A stretch of DNA of 64,000 bases from Certhia americana. Its lineage: Eukaryota > Chordata > Aves > Passeriformes > Certhiidae. Of this stretch, positions 54,901 to 64,000 are shown one piece after another (position 1 is the first letter of the stretch; every line of letters begins with the position of its first letter). The notes under the pieces were generated by a model. The model did not search any database. It had not been told where the DNA came from and saw only the letters and a program-made list of their open reading frames with translations. Location of the stretch: assembly GCA_018697195.1 (NCBI GenBank), contig CM031858.1, positions 105,561,525 to 105,625,524 of the forward strand. Reading direction: 5' to 3'. Made by a program: the position numbers and the translations under genes.

Positions 54901-57900
54901 GCTTTCTGTTAGGATTTGTAGAAACTCATAAGAACTTCTACTTTTTTTACTAAAATGTCCCTCAAGTGTAATGCTTCTCTTTGTTTTGTATTTCAGTTCA
55001 AATTTTTTGACTAAAAGACTCCCTCTTCCTCCTAGGTATCTGCACTGCATCAACCCCTTTTGTGCTTTTGGGGGATGTTCTGGATTGCCTCCCTTTGGAT
55101 CAGTGTGACAAAATTTTCACTTTTGTGGAGAAAAATGTTGCTACATGGAAATCGGTAGGTAGTTTTGCAAAATGTTGCATAGTTTGGCCAAAGCTTTTGT
55201 CTACAAGAACCATTTTAATGAACAGAATTTAACTGGCTTTGTAGCTGATGTATATATAAGTGTCAGGAGCTGCAGAGATAGCACCTGAAAAGCATTCTAC
55301 TCTCAGTGTTTTCCTAACCTGGATTTTATAACTAGAACTTCCTCCTATCATCGTTCAGGCTGGTTTGTTTCAGATAACATTATGGCCCCTGATAAATTCG
55401 CAAACTATTATTAATTCAAGTATCTACCAATTTCTCCTTCTAGATCACCAGTATTGTAGACACTGTAAATCTTTTGTGTGTGCTCTTTGCTTTTTTTTAT
55501 AAATCATACATGGAGTAATAAAGGAAATGAGTGTAAATATCAGTGCATTCCCGGAAAAAAAAAATGGATGGTGTTCTTATAGCTCACTGTCACACGTGAT
55601 TTTTCTTTATGCAGGCTGGATGTAAATGTGTCTTATGCTTTCTTGGAATTTGTGGGACTTGCCTTTTCGTGAAACCTGCCTGTTAAAGGAAGACTCAAGT
55701 TAGAGATATCTGTAGGAATGACTCATATCTTGTGATTGGATTAAATCTGCTCAAGAAGGTTTTATGGTCTCTTAATGTTCTAAGTACCTTTACTCTGTTT
55801 CAGAACACATTTTACTCTGCAGGGAAAAATTACTTGCTGCGCATGTGCAATGGTGAGTAGTAGTTTTTCGGGGAGGGGGGAGCAGTATTAATGAACTTCC
55901 TATCTCAGCAAATGAAAATTAGTTTAATAATTTGATTTAAATTCGGATGTGTTCAATAAGTAATAAAGTTAAAAGGTGCGTCACTCAACAGATACGCATT
56001 TTTGCTTATTATTGTAAAAGTAATTCACACCTCGGGGAACTCTCTTCATCAGTGGGGATCATTATAAGGGAATATCATTCCTCAGCAATGACAAGGCCTG
56101 TATCCAAGACTATATTTGAGTAGGATTCATTTAAACTTACTTTTTATTGGTGTTGAAGGTGTTAGGAGAATTGGTGGAATGCATTTGGAAGAAATATGTC
56201 TGGTCAGAGGGAGTCACTGGCATTTGAGTTTACAAATGTGAGCTTCCTTTCATTCATTCTGTAGGTCATGTAATTAGCAAGTCTTGAATTCTGTTACATG
56301 AGAAAAGAGGGATAAATATTAATATTCTTTCCTTTTTACAATATTTAGACCTCCTAAGAAGATTATCTAAGTCACAAAACACAGTCTTTTGCGGAAGAAT
56401 TCAGCTGTTCTTGGCTAGGTTATTTCCACTTTCAGAAAAGTCAGGTGAGATTTTTTACATTTCATCACAGTTAACACTGAGACTAAATAAGCTGAACCTT
56501 TTAAGTTTATGATGGTTGCAGGCCAAATCCAGTTGGATCAAATCACTTTGCACTTGTATCCTGGTATTTGTGTCTGTCCTTGATGTTGTTACTTTTATTT
56601 GCTTTGATTTCAAATGTAAGTTTTGAATGGTCTGATAATTGAGTATCAGCATTTCATAAACAGACTTGGGAACTTCACAACTTTTAAGACTTACTCTTTG
56701 TTTTTCACAGGGCTTAACCTACAGAGTCAGTTTAACTTGGAAAATGTCACTGTTTTCAATACCAATGAACATGAGAGCACTCTGGGACAGAAGGTGAAAG
56801 TTCCTATGTCGTTCTTCACTGATTCTGCAGTAAACATATAAGATAGTTTGTACAAAAAGTGTTTGGGAGTGTAAGTTTGTCATTTGGTTGTCCCTCTGGC
56901 TGACCAAGCTGTTGTTTTGGGAATAGGCATGTTACCAGGAACATTAAATTGTGCACTCTGAGGGAAAAAAGATGGGTTTGGTTGTGAGAAATGAGCACTG
57001 TCACTGTGCAAAGTTCTCCCCACAGTATGCAGAGGACAGAGCTGTTTCTTCAGCTTTTTTCAGGATAGGTGAAGACAGGAATTTGTTGCACATACTGCAG
57101 TGATAATGCTTCAGAGATCTTTTGAGTTACTAGCTTAAGCTTTCTGATCTAATATGTAATTGAATGTTTTCAGTAAACAACACTGTGAGAACTATGTGCA
57201 AACTGAAGTGTCATTTGCATAAATCATAAATATTTTTTTCCTGTTTAGCACACTGAGGAGCGGGAAGAAGGAATGGACGTGGAAGAAGGTGAAATGGGAG
57301 ATGATGAAGCACCAACAAGTTGGTGAGTTTACAGAAATTTTAAGGCTGAAGCAAAGCTTTATAAAGTGAAAGGAAAAAAGCTGTTTGGGAAATGTCTTTA
57401 GATGTTGTGGTCCAAATTCTTCTCATCTCCTGCACTAGGAAGATTAGATGTATCTTATCAGTGAAGACTCCTGGCAATGTCGTAATTGTCTAAGTTGCCT
57501 GGAAGACAGAAATGTACAGATTTGAAGAAGTTATATATCCTGGCTGAGAACCACTCTGCTTTTGACAGTTTTCCAAATTCTCTTCACAAAACTTGTTGTG
57601 ATAAGATGTATTCAGGGGTTTTGAGTGTATGCTTAAGGAGTAAAAGCTGTATTCCCCTTCATGCTACAGATAGCAGATAGTGAAAAACTCCTAAGATCCC
57701 TTCTGTGTGCTATTTTTGTTTTTATGGTGAGAAAGTAATGAATGGAAAACTCTTACAAGGACAAATTTTGAGTTAGAGGTTTCTCTCTGATGGTTCACTA
57801 CTGACTCGCTAATTTACTTCCAAAATGAATGATATTTTCTGGGGTTGTACATTCCTGAGTGAACTTGAATATGATATATTGCTTTTCAGTATGTTTTTTT

Positions 57901-60900
57901 GTTTCATTATTTTTTCCACAGTTCCATTCCAATAGATTATAACCTGTATAGAAAATTCTGGTCGCTTCAAGATTATTTTAGAAATCCTGTGCAGTGCTAT
58001 GAGAAGGTGTCCTGGAAAACATTTCTTAAGGTAATCTTTGAGTTTATGCTTTCAACCATTCAGCCCAAGAAAAGGTCATTGTTTACATGAGTAGCAGTGA
58101 CTGCATAAAGATGGAACAGTTCAAATGCTCAGGCCACTGGAAAATGCTAGTGCATGAGGAAATGCATTTTGCTGTTTTCTAAAGTGAGCCTTTTCAGTAC
58201 ATGAGTATGTTGTGTTAAAATGTACAGTAAACCCCCTAATGTATGTCAGTATCAGAAGTACTTCCTATGATGCAGCAGTGCCAGAAGTACCTTTTTTGTG
58301 GTTTATCAGCTTCAAAAGGCAGAGCTTGTGGGTTTGGGTGGGTTTTTTTACCCCGAGAAGATAAATAGCTCTGTCTAGTCCTGTCTCTTACTCTTGAGTA
58401 GTCTTATTGATGCCAGTGGGATCCTAAAGATTACTGGTTTCTAACAAAGCAAATCTCTTTGTAGAAGCAATGACTTGAATGTCCCCTTCAGCCAGCTGTT
58501 TCAGTTTTGCTTAATATGAATGTTGATGAGGATTTATTGCTAAGGTACTGTTTCTTCACAGTTTGTCAGTCAGTATTTAATTCAAAGAAGCTTAGTTGGG
58601 TTTTTTTTTAATCTTCATTCTCTGTGTTCTGGTGACATCTGCTCAGACATCCTAATATAAATATAATTTATGACATCTACTAATGGTGTAAAAAAAAATC
58701 CAGAAAAAAACACCACAGGTGCAGTTCAGAAACTGATAAAGGCCAGACTTAAGTCTTTCAGATGAAATTGTTTTACTGTAGCACTGTCATCCTGTGAAAC
58801 TTTTTTCTTCATGATGTCTAAACAACAAAGTTCACAATCCAAAATGTTGTCTTTCTTAGCATACTTTAAATATTCCATGTAATTAAATGTTCTGACATGA
58901 TAACACTTTCACTTCATTTGTGGTGTTCAGAGAGGTGCTACACATTGGTAACAACTGGGTTGTTACAATGGGTTGATAGCAGATTTGCAGAGTATTTTAC
59001 TTGCTTGGCTTTAAGTCTGCAAAGGCTCAGTATTGTTTTCATGTGGTAAATAACTCTGTTTTTTAGTACTCAGAAGAAGTTCTGGCTGTTTTCAAAAGTT
59101 ACAAGTTGGACGACACTCAGGCTTCCCGGAAAAAGTTGGAAGAACTAAAAACAGGAGGAGAACATGTGTATTTTGCAAAGTTCCTAACTAGTGAAAAGGT
59201 ATGTAGTTTCCCTTCCAGAATCCCCAGCTAACTGAGATTGTGTCTATGTCTGGTTCAGTCTCCCTGCTCAAAGCTCTCAGCTCAAGCTGTTGATCAGCAC
59301 TATGTCCAATCGAGACTCCACAGTTTCTCTAGGTATCCCATTATACTGTTCGGCCACTTTGTTTAGATAGATTTATTCTATTCCTTTTTCTGTTTTATTC
59401 TTTCTGTGTTGCCTCTGTTAATTAGTGACTTAGGGACTTCTATTTCTGGAATAAGAGTCTTCAGTAAAGCTGTCATTTGTTTATTGAATTTCACTTCTAA
59501 TGTTGCCTTTGCAAAGATAAGTTAAAAGAGAGTAAATATTTAAAGATCTGTTGCTTTCTTTGTTGTTGTTTAGCTGATGGATTTGCAGCTGAGTGACAGT
59601 AACTTCCGTCGCCACATCTTGTTGCAGTACCTAATACTATTCCAGTATCTAAAGGGACAAGTCAAATTTAAAAGGTAATGTTGAAAATATTTTGTGTTTT
59701 GGAGATAAACCAAAGTATTTTAAAATAGTTTGCCTACTTCTTCTGAGGTTGTTTGAATTTTGAGCCTTGGATTGGTAAATACAGGGTGTGGCTGAAGTTA
59801 TTTTACAGCAGGAAAGCAGAGGTCTCATTTATTTCTCTGTTCCTCTGCCTGATTCTTTGTCTTCCCTTGCTCTAGTGTTCATTGGACTGGCTCAAACTTG
59901 TGCCATTTACTGTATAGGCAAAAACCCATTCTGCTCATCTTTGCAGACTAAGTTTTCTGCCAAGTTGGTGAGTTGTGGGGTCTCAGAGAAGTAGAGGCCC
60001 GTTAGAAGTTACTTATGGTAAGTGCCAGCCATGAGAGGGAAGGAGACTCTCCTTGGCAGCACTAACTTGTTAGACCAGTGCCAGGTACTTGTGTGTGGCA
60101 TCATTTTGAACCTATACTGACCCTGCAATGTGGCATTGGTTGCTAATTTGTTTTTTCTTAGTGTACTGCAGAACTCTGTCAGAAATGGCAAGAAATAACA
60201 ATGGTGATTGTTGTTTTTATGAATTAATGGGACAGAACTAAACCCCATCTGTTCCTAGTGTTTAATGTTATTCTGAAGAAAATCCCATCTCTTTGTTCAT
60301 TTCGTGTGCTCTGGGCCATAAGTGCACATAATAATTGACATCCTTAACAAGACAGCTGTCTCCCACCTGCTATATATTGTTCTTTATAAACAGCTCTCAA
60401 ATAACTTTGTAAACTAGGTTAGGATCATTATCCTAATCCTACAGATTATTTATCAAGGCAGTCTAGTGGCTGAGAAGGAATGGAATTCAGGTCTTCTGAA
60501 TTCCAGTTCAGTCTGTTTGAGGTGACACTCATTTCAATGTCAGTGCATTAAAATGTTCATTATAAACAGTCACTTACTGGTGGTCAAGGATGCATGAGGT
60601 AAAAATGGTGTAGTATAACACTTGGGGAGTGTTTTTGAGATAAATCTTTTCATTGTGCCCATTTGCTGTGTTTTGGGTCCAACATCAAGGTGTGATCTTG
60701 AATCACTCAAATGGGCTTCCTGTTGGGTGAATCTACACCTTGAAAGTATAGTCCCCAGTCACATCTAATTAATTCCACAAACTAATAAATGGTCAGTCCC
60801 TGGGACCAGAGCAGATCACATTTGAAGCACTTTCTTCAGATCCCCTCTAACACCCCTCGGAAGGTATGTAATGTAAATTATGTGTCCTCAAGCACACTTT

Positions 60901-63677
60901 CTGATGTGTTGCTTTATTTTTCAATTCCAGTTCAAACTATGTTCTAACAGATGAGCAGTCTCTTTGGATTGAAGATACTACAAAAGCAGTCTACCAGGTT
61001 GGTACAGTATCTACTTTCAAAAAAATTACATGGAAGAATATTAAGCATGTAATATTGTATCAACCACCTTTGAAGCAGCAACCACCATTTTCTCTGGAGT
61101 TATTTTCCTGCATATTCTGCTACAGATATAATGTGAAAAGTTCACCTTCTTTTCTCCCATTCATAGCTTCTTTCAGAAAATCCTCCAGATGGGGAAAGAT
61201 TCTCAAAAATGGTAGAGGTGAGTATTTTGATGCCTGCCTGAACAAAGTCTATATAGCACAAAAAAAGCAGTTTCACCTTAAACTAGCTTTTAGAACACAG
61301 CTATTATATCTGAGGGAACTTTTACCTCATCCCAGTTAAAAAAGGTCTTACAAAGTCTTTTTATTTTGTAGTCTTATTTTTTCCTGTGTTTTCATTAATA
61401 TTCTTTTCTTCCTTTTCCTGGGGAGAAATGGAAATAAGCCTGTAAGTGCATGTGGGCATACAGGACGATGGGTTATTGGAAAGCAAAAAATATTTCAAAG
61501 GTTTTGCAGATAGGAGTCCTGTGCTCAAAGACATGGAAATAAAATAAAACTGAAATAAATTAAAACCCAGGAAGTTGTCTTTTTGCTTTCTTTTTTTTCC
61601 TTTACTTTGACTGCATCTATTTTTGTTTCTAGAGCAGGGAAAATAAAGCCTTTTCCACAATTTTTGAAGAGAGGAGTTAACATTTTTTTTTTGAGAAAAT
61701 TAAACCAGTTGCCTAAGATTATACTGATGATCTTCAAGATAGCGACTGAAACACCACAGAGTTTTACCTTTCATTTTAATAGCTCAGGTTAAAATTTTGG
61801 GGTCAGCTCTGAAAGTGCTTATGGCCCTGATAATGTGCAATACTTTCTGTGTTTCTACAGCATATATTAAATACTGAAGAAAACTGGAACTCATGGAAAA
61901 ATGAGGGCTGCCCGAGCTTTGTGAAAGAAAGGTAACTGTTGTGAAGCTGTCTGCTGCTTGTATGAAATGGTGGTTACACCTCAGAATATGGTACCCATGG
62001 TACACATGAGCATTAACCACTCACACAGCTTGGAGATCTGTCCAGTTGCGTGTCCCTTCAGTGAGTGTGGAAGGCTCCTAGATTTCTGCTAAAACTCAAA
62101 AGGCTTGCAGGGTGTCAGGGAAGAGGTGGTTATGGGTGTGTGGGCTCTCAGGAGAGCGTTCCTCATTGTCTCAGGGTAACGTTTTGTGGTACTGAGAATC
62201 CAGTGATCCGGGAGACTGCAGCAGGTTTTGTCCCCTCCTGCTTTCAGCAGACCCTGGGTTGAAGTGGTTAGCACCTGACTTTCCCATTTATCCCTTTGGA
62301 TTGCCTCTAATGAATCCTTTGGCATTATGGCTTTGGCAGGGCAGCATACCTGGAGTTTTGTAACAGCTCTCTTACGCAATTTCTTGGTTTGCCACTTGAT
62401 GATGATCACTTACTTACCTTAAGGGAAATGACAATTAGATGGCTTTCACCACTTAAAGTTTCCTGTGTTATTAGTTACTAACTAGTGGCAAAACTTGAAC
62501 TTTGATTGATTCCATGTGCCTACTTGGTTATCTTGAGGGGATGACTAAACATTTGTCTTCCACCCTTCTTCATTGTACATAGACTGTAGCCTCTTTGTGG
62601 TAAGGAGCATCTGGGTCATTATCTCTTTGGAGATTTCCTTTTATTGGAGAGATGAAGTGCAGGCACCTCTTCATGACTTAAGCTGTTTGCAAAATAAAGG
62701 GAGGAGGGCTGTTAGAAGAGAGAAATTACTGTTGCAAGGGGATTGTGGAGAAGTAAAATTAATGAAGTCTGACTTTTATAAATATTCTGTCTCCTTTAGA
62801 TCTCATCCAGAGTTTCAGCTTGGGTAGGTCTTGCCCTAACCTCAGTGCTCTGGGATCTCCATTCTCTGATCCCATGAAATCAGGTGCAGCTGGGGAAAGA
62901 GACCTTGCAATCATAGAGCAGATGATCCCAGCAGCAGGGTAGATCATGTGCTGCTGGCACAAATGTGATTTGCTTTTTTCTCGTTTTTGGGACTTTGGTG
63001 GACCTTTGCATTTTTGAGTGAACTAATTCTGGTGTTTGGGAGAATCCTTTCCTTATCTCTACTTTGCCTTCTCTCTCCTGTTCCCCACTACCTCCTTCTA
63101 CTCTTAGACTCACTGTCCTTTAGTCCTTTCATTATGATTTAACTTGGCAATATCTCAAGGTGAAATACCTTTGTTCTTGAGGTTTTACTGTTCTGGTACT
63201 AAAGGGCTTTTTTTTTTTTTTTTTTTAGTCCTCCTGATTCTAAGCCAATGAGGCCTGTGAGGAAGAGGCCAGCTCCAGAGGACTTCCTAGGAAAAGGATC
63301 AAACAAAAAAATCCTTATGGGGAAGTATGTTGGGTTCTCTTTCCTTTACAGAAATTCTGTGTTTGAGTTGGTTAGTTGTTTGGGGGGATTTTGTGTTTGG
63401 GGTTTTTTCCCCTGCTGTTTTTTCTATACAACAATTTTCAAACATCCATACTTTGGAGCTGCCAAAGAACAGCCAAATGATATATCATTCTTTTAAAACT
63501 TGCAGTAAGCTTTCTTTCCTTATAACCATCTTTTACAGATGCCTTTAAAACAGTCTGTAAGTGTGGTAGAATAGTGAACATAACAATGTGTGGTTTTGCT
63601 TTTCTTTTCAGTGAGGAGCTGACCCGCCTTTGGAATTTATGTCCTGATAACATGGAAGCCTGTAAATCTGAGAGTAG
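51607..63677 (+). CDS. THOC1: THOC1, THO complex subunit 1 (HPR1/p84), 3' end outside window
   Basis: Nuclear subunit of THO, the core of the TREX complex that couples transcription and splicing to mRNA export and limits R-loops (family knowledge). Seventeen coding exons join in frame: 51607-51654, 52716-52789, 52898-52958, 53872-53938, 55036-55154, 55804-55852, 56349-56444, 56711-56793, 57249-57322, 57922-58030, 59067-59198, 59574-59674, 60931-60997, 61167-61217, 61861-61931, 63229-63324 and 63612-63677. The 1364 coding bases give about 455 residues of an expected ~655. They start [16 protein letters not shown], two residues shorter than human near the N terminus. All joins use GT/AG. The product includes an acidic stretch (residues about 200-220) and a basic nuclear-localisation-like segment [16 protein letters not shown] (about 410). 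The C-terminal death domain lies beyond the window. Confidence 0.97.
52215..52390 (+). mobile_element. CR1 LINE fragments with internal deletion
   Basis: The first part (GGTGATAGAAAATTGGGAGG AGCTGTTTACTCCC) matches an internal CR1 section. From about 52300 the sequence jumps to a CR1 3' end (AGTTGGACTCGATGATCCTT). The intervening CR1 sequence is absent, so this is one deleted copy or two adjoining fragments. It lies in THOC1 intron 1. Confidence 0.8.
52716..52789 (+). CDS. THOC1: THOC1 exon 2
   Basis: Encodes residues 17-40 ([24 protein letters not shown]) plus two bases of Ser41. The acceptor is TTGGTAG after a CTTT repeat tract; the donor is GTAAGT. Confidence 0.95.
52898..52958 (+). CDS. 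THOC1: THOC1 exon 3
   Basis: Encodes residues 41-61, [20 protein letters not shown] after the split serine. The acceptor is TTTGCAG and the donor GTAAGT; it leaves in phase 0. Confidence 0.95.
53300..53507 (+). mobile_element. CR1 LINE 3'-end fragment in THOC1 intron 3
   Basis: CTTCACTGAGAGGGAGGTGA, GGCCCTGGAACAAGTTGTCC, GTGATCAAGGCCAGGTTGGA and CCCTGGCAGGGGG form the CR1 3' block in sense orientation. The terminal tail repeats are eroded. Confidence 0.87.
53872..53938 (+). CDS. THOC1: THOC1 exon 4
   Basis: Encodes residues 62-83, [22 protein letters not shown]. The acceptor is TTGTTTAG and the donor GTGAGT; it leaves in phase 1. Confidence 0.95.
54268..54345 (+). repeat. MIR-like ancient SINE fragment
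   Basis: TCAGAGATGAGACCACTGTG ACAGAGAGGTAAAATGACTT resembles the conserved MIR core (ACAGATGAGGAAACTGAGGC, ACAGAGAGGTTAAGTAACTT). It lies in THOC1 intron 4. The match is by memory of the consensus and the copy is short, so confidence is moderate. Confidence 0.55.
55036..55154 (+). CDS. THOC1: THOC1 exon 5
   Basis: Encodes residues 84-123, [20 protein letters not shown] continuing to NVATWKS. Almost identical to human. The acceptor is TCCTAG and the donor GTAGGT. Confidence 0.96.
55804..55852 (+). CDS. THOC1: THOC1 exon 6
   Basis: A 49-bp exon encoding [16 protein letters not shown] (residues 124-139). The acceptor is TTTCAG and the donor GTGAGT. Confidence 0.95.
56349..56444 (+). CDS. THOC1: THOC1 exon 7
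   Basis: Encodes residues 140-171: [20 protein letters not shown] and [12 protein letters not shown]. The acceptor is ATTTAG and the donor GTGAGA; symmetric in phase 1. Confidence 0.96.
56711..56793 (+). CDS. THOC1: THOC1 exon 8
   Basis: Encodes residues 172-199: [20 protein letters not shown] then HESTLGQK. The acceptor is TTTCACAG and the donor GTGAAA, which is slightly weak. Confidence 0.96.
57249..57322 (+). CDS. THOC1: THOC1 exon 9, acidic segment
   Basis: Encodes residues 200-223, [24 protein letters not shown], a glutamate/aspartate-rich stretch also present in human. The acceptor is TGTTTAG and the donor GTGAGT; it leaves in phase 2. Confidence 0.95.
57922..58030 (+). CDS. THOC1: THOC1 exon 10
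   Basis: Encodes residues 224-260: [20 protein letters not shown] then [17 protein letters not shown]. The acceptor is TTCCACAG and the donor GTAATC. Confidence 0.96.
59067..59198 (+). CDS. THOC1: THOC1 exon 11
   Basis: Encodes residues 261-304: [20 protein letters not shown] and [24 protein letters not shown]. Exactly 44 codons, phase 0 at both ends. The acceptor is TTTTTAG and the donor GTATGT. Confidence 0.96.
59574..59674 (+). CDS. THOC1: THOC1 exon 12
   Basis: Encodes residues 305-337: [20 protein letters not shown] and [13 protein letters not shown]. The acceptor is TTGTTTAG and the donor GTAATG; it leaves in phase 2. Confidence 0.96.
60395..60525 (+). repeat. MIR-like ancient SINE fragment
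   Basis: AGGTTAGGATCATTATCCTA, then TACAGATT, AGTGGCTGAGAAGGAATGGA and ATTCAGGTCTTCTGAATTCC follow the order of the MIR consensus from the core to the 3' part. It lies in THOC1 intron 12 in sense orientation. Confidence 0.6.
60931..60997 (+). CDS. THOC1: THOC1 exon 13
   Basis: Encodes residues 338-360: [23 protein letters not shown]. The acceptor is AATTCCAG. The donor GTTGGT lacks the usual A/G at +3 and is the weakest donor seen in the gene. Confidence 0.94.
61167..61217 (+). CDS. THOC1: THOC1 exon 14
   Basis: A 51-bp exon encoding [17 protein letters not shown] (residues 361-377), phase 0 at both ends. The acceptor is ATTCATAG and the donor GTGAGT. Confidence 0.95.
61861..61931 (+). CDS. 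THOC1: THOC1 exon 15
   Basis: Encodes residues 378-400: [23 protein letters not shown]. The acceptor is TTTCTACAG and the donor GTAACT; it leaves in phase 2. Confidence 0.95.
63229..63324 (+). CDS. THOC1: THOC1 exon 16, basic nuclear-localisation-like segment
   Basis: Encodes residues 401-432, beginning [20 protein letters not shown] and ending [12 protein letters not shown]. The RPVRKRP cluster is the likely nuclear localisation signal. The acceptor AG follows a run of about 19 T residues. The donor is GTATGT; it leaves in phase 2. Confidence 0.95.
63612..63677 (+). CDS. THOC1: THOC1 exon 17, last in window
   Basis: Encodes residues 433-454: [22 protein letters not shown], with a split arginine codon (AG) at the end. 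The acceptor is TTTTCAG and the donor GTGGGT. The intron runs off the window from 63678. Confidence 0.94.
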
Positions 63678-64000
63678 GTGGGTAAAAAATGGGTGTGTTA
63701 TTGTCTAAAGTGAACTAATTAACACTCTTAACTAGAGAGTTACAGAATTGGCATAAGGAAGATGTACAAGATGATCTCAGGAGGTGTGCATTTCACACCT
63801 TCTTGAGAGAAGGTGGTTGTATGAATCTTTGCCTTGAAATTTCCTTGCAGTTTTCCCCACTTCTTTGAGTGTTTATGCTGTCAGTAATTTTCATTGCTTA
63901 CTTAAGTAGAATCTAAGCTGAAAACCAGATGAAAACTCCCCTTTTGTAGAGCATGATTGTATAATTAGTTACCTTATGTAATGAAGGAAAATTGCCAAGT

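Larger units (their letters stand above)
51655..63611 (+). other. THOC1: THOC1 introns in window
   Basis: Sixteen introns, from about 108 bp (52790-52897) to 1.3 kb (61932-63228 and 59675-60930). They hold the CR1 pieces at 52215 and 53300 and MIR-like fragments at 54268 and 60395. I see no other gene. The intron after exon 17 (63678 onward) shows nothing recognisable in its 323 visible bases. Confidence 0.8.

Overview
This is a vertebrate nuclear window, almost certainly from a bird. The dispersed repeats are dominated by CR1 LINE fragments, the typical avian retroposon. The two protein-coding genes are close orthologues of mammalian genes, with intron sizes typical of birds. I can recognise neither the species nor the order. 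I see nothing bacterial, no CRISPR array, no confident RNA gene and no intact transposon.

Layout. Positions 1-16296 are intron of COLEC12 (collectin-12, also called CL-P1 or SCARA4), with CR1 fragments and simple repeats. The first coding exon or exons (about 20 cytoplasmic residues) are not in the window. COLEC12 then runs on the + strand in eight coding exons from 16297 to a stop at 32176-32178. These encode the end of the cytoplasmic tail, the membrane anchor, a long coiled coil, an uninterrupted collagen domain and a galactose-type C-type lectin domain. A 3' UTR with AATAAA at 32779 follows. About 18 kb without a recognisable gene (32801-51380) separates it from THOC1. THOC1 (THO complex subunit 1) is also on the + strand. 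It starts in a CpG island with an ATG at 51607 and shows 17 coding exons up to 63677. The final intron runs off the window, so about 455 of about 655 residues are present and the C-terminal death domain is missing.

The order COLEC12 then THOC1 on one strand matches human 18p11.32, where both lie on the opposite strand in the same relative order. The products are not functionally linked: COLEC12 is a cell-surface scavenger receptor and lectin, while THOC1 is a nuclear mRNA export factor. All exon joins were checked by hand for frame and GT/AG sites. The COLEC12 frame gives the human length of 742 residues if the missing first part has the human length.

The observations most worth a second look are: a CR1 element that runs into the THOC1 proximal promoter and is itself split by a ~570-bp insertion; an upstream ATG in good context that would create an overlapping spliced uORF in THOC1; a pair of diverged direct repeats of unknown class about 3.1 kb apart; two MIR-like ancient SINE fragments in THOC1 introns; and several compact inverted or tandem repeats. 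I found no convincing new biological system.
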